Position numbers and translations under genes: made by a program. From Enterocloster asparagiformis (GTDB lineage Bacteria > Bacillota > Clostridia > Lachnospirales > Lachnospiraceae): a stretch of 64,000 bases of DNA. The notes beneath the pieces were generated by a model, which saw only the letters and a program-made list of their open reading frames with translations, ran no database searches and was not told the DNA's origin. The stretch is taken from positions 124,001-188,000 of the forward strand of contig JAGZSY010000005.1 in the NCBI GenBank assembly GCA_018380885.1, in the 5' to 3' direction. Shown piece by piece: positions 17,714 through 27,674 of this stretch. Within the stretch, counting starts at the first letter, position 1, and every line of letters starts with the position of its first letter.

Positions 17714-18364
17714 TTAAACGGTCAGGTCGGACTGTATTACCCCGTCCTTCACCCACTGGCCCTGCTCGTTTACCTGAAAGCCGTCCGGCGTGGTGGTATT
17801 TTCGTACATCACGCCATTTTCGTCAAAGCAGTAGCACTTGTGCTTGATCCAAGCCCACTCTCCAATGACGTAGGTGCCGTTGTCACGGACATAGCGCCAG
17901 CCCTGGTCCTGAACCCAGCCCCTCTCCTTAGCCGCTCCCACGGACTTGGCGTAGGCCGCGCCGTTTTTCACCAACGGCCTGCGCGCCAGGGGCATTTTCG
18001 GATCGGACACGGTTCCGAAATCGTAGGCATAGCTGGAAACAAAAGCGCCCACCTCGTCTGTACGGCGCTCCTGCACCACTCCGTCCACGGTCCAGGCGCC
18101 CTCCTCGTTCACCTCAAAGCCGTCCGGCGTCACCGTATCGGTCAATATGCTGTATACCTGGAAATAATAGCATTCCGCCAGGCCGTCTCGGTTTCCGTCG
18201 ATCCAGTACCAGCCGTCCCGCAGGTTGTCCGCCCTGTCTCTCCCCGCGTTATAGCCCCAGTCTCCCGGTTGATTCACCCACCAGTATCCCTCCGCATAGG
18301 CGTTGAACCCCATAAACAGGGACATAGCGGCGCCCAGCAGCAATGCCTTTTGCAATTTTCTCAT
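17714..18364 (-). CDS. Secreted protein with cell-wall-binding-type repeats
   Basis: Exported protein of 216 residues. Residues 1-24 form a signal peptide ending FNAYA. The mature part is rich in Trp, Tyr and Gly. It contains aromatic units like those of choline/cell-wall-binding repeats: GWYWIDGNRDGLAECYYF, GWRYVRDNGTYVIGEWAWIKHKCYCFDENG and two copies of a TPDGFEVNEEGAW / TPDGFQVNEQGQW motif. There is no enzymatic domain. It probably sits on the wall surface. The start is well supported by AAGGAGGAG. It stands alone between convergent MATE and codirectional gdhA. Confidence 0.82.
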   Translation of the reverse strand: MRKLQKALLLGAAMSLFMGFNAYAEGYWWVNQPGDWGYNAGRDRADNLRDGWYWIDGNRDGLAECYYFQVYSILTDTVTPDGFEVNEEGAWTVDGVVQERRTDEVGAFVSSYAYDFGTVSDPKMPLARRPLVKNGAAYAKSVGAAKERGWVQDQGWRYVRDNGTYVIGEWAWIKHKCYCFDENGVMYENTTTPDGFQVNEQGQWVKDGVIQSDLTV

Positions 18365-18538
18365 AGTCTCCTCCTTCTTTTTTGTCAGATCAGATTTTTC
18401 CTCGTTTCATTTATAGTTTAATCCATCCATTTCCGAAATTCATCTTACAAATGGCGGCTTGATTCTTAATTTTTTCGCAGCGCGTATTGCAGTCGCCCGC
18501 CGGCTTGCGCCCGCGCCCCATTTCATCCAACCAAAAAA

Positions 18539-18575
18539 GGAACCGCCGTTGGAGATTGTCCCCTTCGGCAGTTCC
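18539..18575 (-). terminator. Terminator of gdhA
   Basis: GGAACCGCCG (18539-18548) pairs with CGGCAGTTCC (18566-18575), with one non-Watson-Crick position. On the minus strand it is followed by a T-run, 25 bp after the gdhA stop. Confidence 0.8.
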
Positions 18576-18600
18576 TCTGTTTTAAATTGTTTCGCTCAAT

Positions 18601-19938
<1,338 letters not shown>

Positions 19939-20010
19939 CTAGCCCTCCTTATAATAGGTATGTAGTATCTTCCGTGCCTACTTTTCAATCCGTCACACAC
20001 GTTAGGAAAA

Positions 20011-20039
20011 ATTATAACAAGTTAACTTGTTAAAGTCAA
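20011..20039 (-). promoter_or_regulatory. gdhA promoter with embedded 18-bp palindrome
   Basis: On the minus strand TTGACT (20034-20039) and TATAAT (20011-20016) are 17 bp apart, a near-consensus promoter. The spacer is occupied by the perfect palindrome TAACAAGTTAACTTGTTA (20015-20032). A protein bound there would block RNA polymerase, so this is a likely repressor operator. Confidence 0.75.
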
Positions 20040-20066
20040 TAAATATGTAAACAGAATTAATTGCCC

Positions 20067-20091
20067 AATTTCACTTTTTTACCGTGAAATT
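20067..20091. promoter_or_regulatory. Second inverted repeat upstream of the gdhA promoter
   Basis: AATTTCAC (20067-20074) and GTGAAATT (20084-20091) form an exact dyad with a 9-nt spacer, about 30 bp upstream of the gdhA -35. That position suits an activator or a second operator. The factor is unknown. Confidence 0.5.
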
Positions 20092-20146
20092 TACGTTTTT
20101 AGGCACCGGACGCCGCAGTTAGAGCGATTTCCGTGTGGATATCTCG

Positions 20147-21013
20147 TTATTTGGACAGTTTGTGCTCCGTCCGCCACTGCCGCGGCGAAACCTGATATAC
20201 ATTTTTGAAAGCTCTTGAAAAATGCAGCTGGCTGGGATACCCCACCGCGTTGCTGATGTCCCCGATGGTCAGATCCGTCAGCTTTAACAGCTCCGCCGCC
20301 TTGGTCATCCGGTAGCTGATCAAAAACTCCTGAGGGCTTTTTCCCATGGCGTCCCGGAAAATCTTTCCAAAATAGCTTCTGTTCAGATTGCAGAACTGGG
20401 CGATGTCCTCCACCGTGATATTGTTCTGGAAATTCTGCTCCACAAAGGAGATGGCCTCCCGGATATAGAAGTCCCGTATCTTGCCGCTCTGCACCATCCT
20501 GCGGCTGGCCGAGGACCTGGTCAGATAGTCCATAAACAGGTACAGGTGGCCGATCAGGTGAAAGGGCGACTGGTCGGAGTGCCTGGCAATATAGAGCATC
20601 TCGTTCATCAGCTCCGCGCTTAAGTCCTTGGCGTTGGATCGGTAGATCGGCTGGTCCATGGTGAGCCCCGCCAGCTCCAGGGCCTCCTTGGCCCGCAGTC
20701 CGTCAAATTCCAGCCACACGTACTCCCAGGGGTGATCCTTGTCCGCCAGATAAGTATTCACCTGTTTTGGATAGATCAGAAAGCCCTGCCCGCTGCGAAT
20801 CTGATACTCCGTGGTAACCCCCTTCGAATCCGTGGACTGCAGCCTGCCCGTGCCGGAGATCACATAGTGGAACAGGTAGTGGTTCCGGGCATGAGGCCCG
20901 TAGGAGTGCAGCGGCTCGCACTGCTCCCACCCGTACTGGTACAGCCCCAGATCCACAAATCCCTCGTTGGGAAAGATTGAAAACAGCCAGTTTTTTTCTT
21001 TTTCGTCCATCAT
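20147..21013 (-). CDS. AraC-family regulator of the alpha-galactoside operon
   Basis: Regulator of about 289 residues, similar to MsmR/RafR-type proteins. The N-terminal arm-cupin domain (HARNHYLFHYVISGTGRLQ... GQGFLIYP) would bind the sugar. The C-terminal AraC domain contains ITVEDIAQFCNLNRSYFGKIFRDAMGKSPQEFL and the second helix pair ending HFSRAFKNVYQVSPRQWR. The start is one of two adjacent ATGs (21010 or 21013) after a G-rich ribosome binding site; the longer open frame to 21079 has none. It is divergent from the sugar ABC operon, which supports a direct regulatory link. Confidence 0.92.
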   Translation of the reverse strand: MMDEKEKNWLFSIFPNEGFVDLGLYQYGWEQCEPLHSYGPHARNHYLFHYVISGTGRLQSTDSKGVTTEYQIRSGQGFLIYPKQVNTYLADKDHPWEYVWLEFDGLRAKEALELAGLTMDQPIYRSNAKDLSAELMNEMLYIARHSDQSPFHLIGHLYLFMDYLTRSSASRRMVQSGKIRDFYIREAISFVEQNFQNNITVEDIAQFCNLNRSYFGKIFRDAMGKSPQEFLISYRMTKAAELLKLTDLTIGDISNAVGYPSQLHFSRAFKNVYQVSPRQWRTEHKLSK

Positions 21014-21112
21014 TCCACCCCCCCTTTTTTCATTATATACCAAAATGCCGCCTGACATCAATCCCATGGCAGAAATCAAGCATTATGGCATATAATTACC
21101 GTTTTTCAACCA

Positions 21113-21141
21113 TTTACCCTCGCATATGCCTGTGATACTAT
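21113..21141 (+). promoter_or_regulatory. Promoter of the alpha-galactoside operon
   Basis: TTTACC (21113-21118) and TACTAT (21136-21141) with a 17-bp spacer lie 87 bp before the binding-protein start. The -35 is weak, as expected for an activator-dependent promoter. Confidence 0.5.
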
Positions 21142-21227
21142 AGAATCAACAAGCAACACCGGGATTTTTAAAAATAGAAAAATGTATGTTTTATGTGGGG
21201 ATTCTAGTGCAGTCAAAGGAGGCAAAC

Positions 21228-22526
21228 ATGTTGAAACTTATCAAAAAGATTGCTGCTGCATGCTGTTTTTCACTGGCCGCGGCAGCGCTGCTGTCCGGGT
21301 GCTCGTCCAATGCGGACAGCGGAGGAAAATTAAAGCTCACCTTTCAGATCTGGGACGACGCCCAGCGCGGCGGTATGCAGGATGTGGCGAACGCCTACAT
21401 GGCGGAGCATCCGGACGTCTCCATCGAGGTGCAGGTGACCAGCTGGGACGAATACTGGACCAAGCTGGACGCGGCGGCCGAGTCCAACCAGCTGCCGGAT
21501 ATCTTCTGGATGCACACCAACCAGATTTTAAAATACGCGGATTACGGCAAGCTGGCGGACCTGACCGACCTGTACCAGAGCGAGGACCCGGAGTACTATG
21601 AGAAGCATTTCTCCGACATTTCCTTAGACAACGCCAGAGGCAGCGACGGGCGGATCTACGGGGTGCCCAAGGACAAGGACTCCGTGTGTCTGGTTTACAA
21701 CCGGGAAATGTTCGACGCCGCAGGTCTGTCCTATCCGGACGACACCTGGACCTGGGACGATCTCATAAGCGCCTCCCAGACCATCTACGACAAGACCGGA
21801 AAATACGGTTACATGGCCTACGCGGACGAACAGCTGGGCTACTGGAACTTCGTCTACCAGGCCGGAGGCTACATCTTAAACGAGGACAAAACCAGGGCCG
21901 GATTCGACCAGGAGGCCACCAGAAAGGGCATGGATTTCTACATCGGCCTGCAATCCTATGAGTGGTGCCCGGATCAGAACTACTTTGCCGAGACCAATCC
22001 CGGCACCGCCTTCATCTCCGAACAGGGGGCCATGTACCTGGAAGGCAACTGGAACCTGATGTCCATGATGAAAAACAACACGAACCTCATCGGCAAGTGG
22101 GACGTGGCCGTGCTTCCCAAATGCCCGGACCCATTAAACGGGGACGGCAGGGCCACCATCTCCAACGGCCTTTGCTACGCCACCGGCGCGGAGGACAAAC
22201 ACTTAGAAGCGGTCAAGGACTTCCTGCGCTTCGCCGGTTCCGAGGAGGGCCAGCGGGTCCAGGGGCTTTCGGGAGCCGCCATCCCGGCCTACATCGGCCT
22301 GGAGGACACCTGGATTCACGCCTTCGACCAGTTCGACTATAAGCTGGATGTACAAAAATGCGTCGACATGCTTCCATACGGCGTCCAGAGCGTGAACAAC
22401 GCCTCCCGCCCCAACTGGAAAACGCAGATCAACGACCTGCTGCTGAAAATCTACAGCGGCGAGCTGACCCTGGATCAGGGGCTGGCCGACATGCAGACAC
22501 TGGTTGACAGCGCCAAAGCGCCGTAA
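21228..22526 (+). CDS. Sugar ABC transporter substrate-binding lipoprotein (MsmE-like)
   Basis: Family-1 solute-binding protein of about 432 residues, anchored outside the membrane. The leader MLKLIKKIAAACCFSLAAAA ends in lipobox LLSGC, then a short Ser-rich linker. The mature protein starts KLTFQIWDDAQRGGMQDVANAY and has the usual DGRIYGVPKDKDSVCLVYNREMF segment of oligosaccharide binders. ATG 21228 is preceded by AAAGGAGG and gives the correct signal peptide. With two permeases and an alpha-galactosidase downstream, the ligand is probably raffinose-, melibiose- or stachyose-like sugar. No ATPase gene is in the operon, so a shared MsmK-type ATPase is expected elsewhere. Confidence 0.93.
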   Translation: MLKLIKKIAAACCFSLAAAALLSGCSSNADSGGKLKLTFQIWDDAQRGGMQDVANAYMAEHPDVSIEVQVTSWDEYWTKLDAAAESNQLPDIFWMHTNQILKYADYGKLADLTDLYQSEDPEYYEKHFSDISLDNARGSDGRIYGVPKDKDSVCLVYNREMFDAAGLSYPDDTWTWDDLISASQTIYDKTGKYGYMAYADEQLGYWNFVYQAGGYILNEDKTRAGFDQEATRKGMDFYIGLQSYEWCPDQNYFAETNPGTAFISEQGAMYLEGNWNLMSMMKNNTNLIGKWDVAVLPKCPDPLNGDGRATISNGLCYATGAEDKHLEAVKDFLRFAGSEEGQRVQGLSGAAIPAYIGLEDTWIHAFDQFDYKLDVQKCVDMLPYGVQSVNNASRPNWKTQINDLLLKIYSGELTLDQGLADMQTLVDSAKAP

Positions 22527-22543
22527 TTTAAGGAGGGGAACTC

Positions 22544-23425
22544 ATGGGAAAAAAGCGAATTCTTACAGACGAAGCCAAATGGGGGTACATTCTGGTGGCT
22601 CCCACCATCATCGGGCTTATTATATTGAACGTGTACCCGTTTATCCAGACATTGATTTTAAGTTTTTCCACCACGCACCCCTTTGGGATTTACGAGATAA
22701 CGGGACCTCAGAACTACGTGCAGATGTTTGAGAGCAAGGAATTCTGGAAAGCCACCTGGAACTCCATTTACTTCTGTATTCTCACCGTGCCGGCCGGGCT
22801 CTTCCTGTCCCTGATCACGGCGGTGCTCTTAAACGCCAAGCTGAAGGGCAAAACCGCGTTCCGGGCCATCTACTTCCTGCCCATGGTCGTGGCCCCGGCG
22901 GCCATCGCCATGGTGTGGAAATGGATTTTCAACGCGGAGTACGGCATCATCAATCAGATGATCGGCACAAAGGTCAACTGGCTGACCAATCCTTCCCTGG
23001 TGCTGCCCGCCTGCGCTGTGGTGGCCATCTGGAGCGCCATCGGATACGACGCCATCCTGCTTTTGTCCGGCATCCAGAACATTTCCAAGAGCTACTACGA
23101 GGCTGCCAGCTTAGACGGCGCCACCAAGGTCCAGCAGTTCTTTAAGATCACGCTGCCCATGGTGAGCCCCACCCTCTTTGTGGTGCTGATCATGCGCCTG
23201 ATGGCCTCCCTGAAGGTGTACGACCTGATCTATATGATGGTGGACCAGACGAACCCGGCTCTGACCAGCGCCCAGTCCCTCATGTACCTGTTCTACCGTG
23301 AATCCTTTGTCGCCGGCAACCGCGGATACGCCTCGGCCATCGTGGTGTGGACCGTGCTGCTGATTGGAATTGTCACCGCCCTTCAGTTCTGGGGCCAGAA
23401 AAAGTGGGTCAACTACGAAGTCTAA
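22544..23425 (+). CDS. Sugar ABC transporter permease (MalF/MsmF-like)
   Basis: Inner-membrane permease of 293 residues with about six helices. The first is WGYILVAPTIIGLIILNVYPF, and the EAA loop reads YYEAASLDGATKVQQFFKITLPMV. This is the LplB/MalF-type first permease of carbohydrate importers. The start has TAAGGAGGGG 8 bases upstream and follows the binding-protein gene by 17 bp, so the genes are co-transcribed. It pairs with the next permease to form the channel. Confidence 0.94.
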   Translation: MGKKRILTDEAKWGYILVAPTIIGLIILNVYPFIQTLILSFSTTHPFGIYEITGPQNYVQMFESKEFWKATWNSIYFCILTVPAGLFLSLITAVLLNAKLKGKTAFRAIYFLPMVVAPAAIAMVWKWIFNAEYGIINQMIGTKVNWLTNPSLVLPACAVVAIWSAIGYDAILLLSGIQNISKSYYEAASLDGATKVQQFFKITLPMVSPTLFVVLIMRLMASLKVYDLIYMMVDQTNPALTSAQSLMYLFYRESFVAGNRGYASAIVVWTVLLIGIVTALQFWGQKKWVNYEV

Positions 23426-23437
23426 GGAGGTCAAACC

Positions 23438-24274
23438 ATGAACCAGTCGTTAAAAGCCAACCGCAATACCGGCACAATCCTGATGTACGCCGTCCTGGCC
23501 CTGGGCGCGGTCCTGATGATCTTCCCCTTCGCCTGGATGCTGCTGACCAGCTTCAAATCCGCCGGCGAGAGCGTTCAGATTCCGCCCACCATTCTGCCAA
23601 AGCAGTGGCTTGTGGACAATTACCGGAGAGCGCTGACCAGCCTGCCCTTCCTGCACCTGTACGTCAACACCACCCTGTTAATCTTCTTTCGCGTGATCTG
23701 CGCGGTGGCATTTTCCTCCGCCGCAGGCTTCGCGTTTGCCAAGCTGCACTTTAAGGGCAAGAACCTGCTGTTTTCCCTGGTGCTGGTGCAGATGATGCTG
23801 CCCTCCCAGATCTTCATAATTCCACAGTACCAGATGCTGGCGAAAATGGGACTGACCAACTCCATGTTCGCCCTGGTATTCCCGGGACTGGTCAGCGCCT
23901 TCGGAACCTTCTTCCTGCGCCAGGCCTACATGGGAATCCCCGACGAGCTGGGCGAGGCCGCTTACCTGGACGGCTGTACCCAGTGGCAGACCTTCACCAA
24001 AGTTATGCTGCCCCTGACCAAGGCTTCCATGGCCGCCCTGACCATTTTCACCGCCGTGTTCGCCTACGCGGATCTGATGTGGCCGCTGATCGCCAACACG
24101 GATTTGAATAAAATGACGCTTTCCGCCGGACTGTCCACCCTTCGGGGCCAGTTCACCACCAACTACCCGGTGCTGATGGCCGGTTCCCTGCTGGCCATGA
24201 TCCCCATGGTCGTGCTGTACATCATGTTCCAGAAGCAGTTTATCGAGGGCATCGCCATGACGGGAGGAAAATAA
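23438..24274 (+). CDS. Sugar ABC transporter permease (MalG/MsmG-like)
   Basis: Second permease, 278 residues. The N-terminal block MYAVLALGAVLMIFPFAWMLLTSFKS is typical of MalG-type proteins. The EAA loop (ELGEAAYLDGCTQWQTFTKVMLPL) contacts the ATPase, and the C-terminus ends FQKQFIEGIAMTGGK as in most family members. Only 12 bp separate it from the preceding gene, with AAGGAGG before ATG. Confidence 0.95.
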   Translation: MNQSLKANRNTGTILMYAVLALGAVLMIFPFAWMLLTSFKSAGESVQIPPTILPKQWLVDNYRRALTSLPFLHLYVNTTLLIFFRVICAVAFSSAAGFAFAKLHFKGKNLLFSLVLVQMMLPSQIFIIPQYQMLAKMGLTNSMFALVFPGLVSAFGTFFLRQAYMGIPDELGEAAYLDGCTQWQTFTKVMLPLTKASMAALTIFTAVFAYADLMWPLIANTDLNKMTLSAGLSTLRGQFTTNYPVLMAGSLLAMIPMVVLYIMFQKQFIEGIAMTGGK

Positions 24275-24323
24275 GCTATACACGTAAACGGCCAAATATT
24301 TTGCAGCGGAGGACATACACTAT

Positions 24324-26657
24324 ATGGCGATTCAATTTGACGAGACAACGAGAATCTTTTCCCTGGAGACAGACGGTTCCACCTACCAGATGCAGGCAGA
24401 CAGCCACGGCTGCCTGCTGCATCTCTACTACGGCGCCCCCATAAGCGGCCCGGCGGATTATCTCCTGACCTTTTACGACCGCGGATTTTCCGGAACCCCC
24501 TACGACGCCGGCAAAGACCGCACCTACTCCCTGGACGCCCTTCCCCAGGAATTTCCCGTCCAGGGAACCGGGGACTACCGCTCCACCTGCCTGACCGTAA
24601 AGCACCCGGACGGCTCCTGCGGCTGCGACCTGCGCTACAAGAGGCACTCCATCCTGCCGGGAAAATACAGCCTGCCGGGGCTGCCTGCGGTGTATGAGGA
24701 AAATGCGGACTGCAGTGCCGCGGTTCGGAAACACGCGCCTGAGGGCGGGGACGGCGCGCCAAAAGGCTCCAACAGCGGCGTTTGCAATGACAGGAGGGAC
24801 GGCGGAACGGATGCTGAGGATAACGGCGCAATAGCTGCTGGGCATAACGGCGTGCAGACCCTGGAAATCGAGCTGGAGGACGTCGGAGGCGATTTGTCCG
24901 TCACTTTGCTGTACGGAGTTTTTCCCCATCTGGACGTGATCACCCGCAGCGCCGTTGTCAAAAATCTTGGAGCCGGATCCATTTCTCTGGGGGCAGTACA
25001 AAGCGCCTGCCTGGACTTCATGGGCGGGGAGTACGATCTGATTCAGTTTTACGGCCGCCACGCCATGGAGCGCAATTTCCAGCGCACCCCCATACTCCAC
25101 GGCGCCACGGTAATCGGCAGCCGGCGCGGCACCTCCAGCCACCAGTACAATCCCTTTGTGATCGCGGCGGAGCGCGGCGCAGGGGAGGATTACGGGAGCT
25201 GCTACGGCATGTCCTTTGTGTACAGCGGTGGTTTCACCTGCACGGCGGAGCGCGACCAGTACGATCAGACCCGGCTCACCATGGGCCTGTCCGGGGAACA
25301 GTTCTCATGGCCCCTGGAAGCGGGCGGCAGCTTCACCGCCCCTGAGGTGATCCTGTCCTACTCAGGGGAAGGCCTCACGGCTCTGTCCCACAACTATCAC
25401 CGCACCCTGCGCCGCCATGTGTGCCGCGGCAAATACAGGGATATCCCCCGACCTGTGCTGATCAACAACTGGGAGGCCACGTATTTCGACTTTACCGGAG
25501 ACAAGATACTGGAGATCGCCCGCCAGGCTTCCCGTCTGGGCGTGGAGATGATGGTGCTGGACGACGGCTGGTTCGGCGACCGCGGGGATGACGACCGCGG
25601 CCTGGGCGACTGGCAGGTCAACGAAAAGAAGCTGGGCCGTCCCCTCAAAGAGCTGGTGGCGGACATCAACGGCCTGGGCATGAAGTTTGGCATCTGGATG
25701 GAACCGGAAATGATCTCCGAGGACAGCGGCCTCTACCGCGCTCATCCCGACTGGGCCTTCGCCCTCCCGGGCCGGAAGCCGGTGCGCAGCCGCTGCCAGC
25801 TGGTGCTGGACTTCTCCCGCCCCGAGGTGGTGGATCACATCTACAGCCAGCTGTGCCTGGTTCTGGACAGCGCCAATATCGAGTACGTGAAATGGGATAT
25901 GAACCGGAGCATCTGCGACGTCTGGTCCGCAGCAGGCGGCGGCTCCGGCGCGGTGCTGCACCGCTATGTGCTGGGGCTGTATGGCCTGCTGGAACGGCTG
26001 AACCGCCGCTATCCCGACCTGCTGATCGAGGGCTGCTCCGGCGGAGGCGGTCGCTTTGACGCCGGTATGCTCTACTACACCCCCCAGATTTGGTGCAGCG
26101 ACAACACGGACGCCGTGGACCGCCTGTCCATCCAGTACGGGACCTCCTTCGGCTACCCCGTAAGCGCCGTGGGCGCCCACGTCTCCGCGGTTCCCAACCA
26201 TCAGACCGGGCGGATCACTCCCATGAAAACCAGGGGCGTCACCGCCATGGCCGGGAGCTTCGGCTACGAGCTAGACCTGTCCAGGATTACGGAGGAAGAA
26301 AAAGACTGCGTCCGCGCGCAGATCGCGGATTTTCACCGGTACTGGAAGCTGATTCACGACGGCGACTATTACCGTCTGAGCAATCCGGCCGAGTCCGGCG
26401 GCACATCCGGCGCGGCCGCCTGGGCCTTTGTCTCCGGCGACAAAAGCGAGGCGCTGGTCAACCTGGTGGCCCTGGAATGCCACGGCAATCCGGTCAACTA
26501 TTATGTGAAGCTGAAGGGCCTGGACCGGTCGGCCCTGTACCGCGATTCGGACAGCGGCAGGATTTACCCCGGCGGCGCGCTGATGACGGCCGGGCTGCCT
26601 GTCCCGAGGCCAGAGGTTGAATACGAGGCCTGGCAGATTCATCTGTGCAGAGTCTGA
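24324..26657 (+). CDS. Alpha-galactosidase, GH36
   Basis: Cytosolic glycoside hydrolase of 777 residues that would remove terminal alpha-1,6-galactose from imported raffinose-type sugars. Regions in order: an N-terminal beta-sandwich, a TIM barrel from about residue 375 (LINNWEATYFDFT, VLDDGWFGDR, FGIWMEPEM), and a C-terminal sheet. The presumed nucleophile is Asp525 in YVKWDMNRS and the acid/base lies in the SDNTD segment near residue 593. The CxGGGGRFD substrate loop (570-580) is intact. Residues about 126-176 are a Gly/Asp/Asn-rich stretch with no counterpart I know in GH36, and this fits the length above the usual ~730. Last gene of the operon, followed by a strong terminator. Confidence 0.95.
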   Translation: MAIQFDETTRIFSLETDGSTYQMQADSHGCLLHLYYGAPISGPADYLLTFYDRGFSGTPYDAGKDRTYSLDALPQEFPVQGTGDYRSTCLTVKHPDGSCGCDLRYKRHSILPGKYSLPGLPAVYEENADCSAAVRKHAPEGGDGAPKGSNSGVCNDRRDGGTDAEDNGAIAAGHNGVQTLEIELEDVGGDLSVTLLYGVFPHLDVITRSAVVKNLGAGSISLGAVQSACLDFMGGEYDLIQFYGRHAMERNFQRTPILHGATVIGSRRGTSSHQYNPFVIAAERGAGEDYGSCYGMSFVYSGGFTCTAERDQYDQTRLTMGLSGEQFSWPLEAGGSFTAPEVILSYSGEGLTALSHNYHRTLRRHVCRGKYRDIPRPVLINNWEATYFDFTGDKILEIARQASRLGVEMMVLDDGWFGDRGDDDRGLGDWQVNEKKLGRPLKELVADINGLGMKFGIWMEPEMISEDSGLYRAHPDWAFALPGRKPVRSRCQLVLDFSRPEVVDHIYSQLCLVLDSANIEYVKWDMNRSICDVWSAAGGGSGAVLHRYVLGLYGLLERLNRRYPDLLIEGCSGGGGRFDAGMLYYTPQIWCSDNTDAVDRLSIQYGTSFGYPVSAVGAHVSAVPNHQTGRITPMKTRGVTAMAGSFGYELDLSRITEEEKDCVRAQIADFHRYWKLIHDGDYYRLSNPAESGGTSGAAAWAFVSGDKSEALVNLVALECHGNPVNYYVKLKGLDRSALYRDSDSGRIYPGGALMTAGLPVPRPEVEYEAWQIHLCRV

Positions 26658-26690
26658 CGGTCCCCCATACAGGCTTTGCCACAACTCATC

Positions 26691-26744
26691 AAAAAGAACT
26701 GTTCTTCCCACCGGCGGCGGCCGTCTGGGCGAACAGTTCTTTTT
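26691..26744 (+). terminator. Terminator of the alpha-galactoside operon
   Basis: AAAAAGAACTGTTC (26691-26704) and GAACAGTTCTTTTT (26731-26744) form a perfect 14-bp stem, with an inner GC-rich portion and a T-rich tail. Confidence 0.9.
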
Positions 26745-26767
26745 GTGTTTTGGAAATCCGGCAGCTG

Positions 26768-26808
26768 GTGAATTGTTAACTTTTATTTTTATTAAGTTGA
26801 CAATTCAC
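26768..26808 (+). promoter_or_regulatory. BirA-type biotin operator upstream of bioY
   Basis: GTGAATTGTTAAC (26768-26780) and GTTGACAATTCAC (26796-26808) are inverted copies with one mismatch and a 15-nt spacer. The core TTGTTAAC-N15-GTTGACAA matches the known Firmicute BirA box (TTGTTAAC-N14/15-GTTAACAA). It lies about 190 bp before bioY and overlaps an AT-rich promoter-like stretch, so biotin-dependent repression is expected. Confidence 0.85.
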
Positions 26809-26996
26809 GAAAGGCGTGTTATTTTATATCTGAACTGAACATCAAAAACCGCGCCTGGACCCGCCTATGTTTTGGCCGCGCCTGTATGGCTGCGGTTCAC
26901 AGGATGCTTTGTACATAAAGGCCGGACCGAATACAGATCGTTTGTCTGTCCGGCCGCCATCATACCTCAAATTCGCCACAAGAAAGGACTTTCACC

Positions 26997-27590
26997 ATGA
27001 ATACTACCGCCGCCGCCAACAACAAAACCGTAAAATCCGGCATGTCCACACGGGACGTGGTGCTGATCGGCATGTTTGCCGCGCTGCTCGCCGCCATATC
27101 CCAGGTATCCCTGCCCATGCCCACCGGCGTTCCCATCACCATCCAGGTGTTCGGCGTCACCCTGGTGGGCGTGGTCCTGGGCTGGAAGCGCGCGCTGTTC
27201 GCAACCATTGTGTACGTGCTGCTGGGAGCCGTGGGGCTGCCGGTGTTCGCCGGTTTCCAGGGCGGACTGCACGTGATCACCGGCCTGACCGGCGGCTACA
27301 TTCTGGGCTGGCCGGTGATGGCGGCCCTCTGCGGCGCTACAATCCCGCTCAAAAAGCCCAGCGCGGCCATTAGCCTGCTTTTCTCCATCATCCTGTCCGT
27401 AGCCGGCATGCTGTTTGTGGAGGCCGCTGGAGGCCTTCAGTGGGCCATGCTGGCCGGCGACAAGTCCTTTGGAATGATTATGGCCTACTCCTTCGCCGCG
27501 TTCATTCCCAAGGACACCATCCTGACCATTGCCGCAGTGATTGTGGGACGGCAGATTCGCCGGACACTGTCCCGGGGCGGTTTTATCTGA
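26997..27590 (+). CDS. bioY: Biotin transporter BioY (ECF S-component)
   Basis: Membrane-embedded biotin-binding S-component of 197 residues and about six helices. Characteristic segments are VVLIGMFAALLAAISQVSLPMPTGVPITIQVFGVTLVG near the N-terminus and GLPVFAGFQGGLHVITGLTGGYILGWP in the middle. The start follows AAAGGACTTTCACC. It is preceded by a BirA-type operator, which is independent support for the biotin role. The EcfA/EcfT energising module is not in the window. Confidence 0.95.
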   Translation: MNTTAAANNKTVKSGMSTRDVVLIGMFAALLAAISQVSLPMPTGVPITIQVFGVTLVGVVLGWKRALFATIVYVLLGAVGLPVFAGFQGGLHVITGLTGGYILGWPVMAALCGATIPLKKPSAAISLLFSIILSVAGMLFVEAAGGLQWAMLAGDKSFGMIMAYSFAAFIPKDTILTIAAVIVGRQIRRTLSRGGFI

Positions 27591-27610
27591 ATGAACTGAA
27601 TTGATTGACC

Positions 27611-27662
27611 GGACGCAAAATACCGGCCGGGCCATTGAGGCCGCGGCCGGTATTTTGCGTCC
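27611..27662. terminator. Bidirectional hairpin between bioY and araD
   Basis: A perfect 19-bp stem, 27611-27629 with 27644-27662 (GGACGCAAAATACCGGCCG and its complement), sits between convergent stops. The paired A/T portion (AAAAT/ATTTT) can serve as a tail in both directions. Confidence 0.8.
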
Positions 27663-27674
27663 AATGGGACCTCT

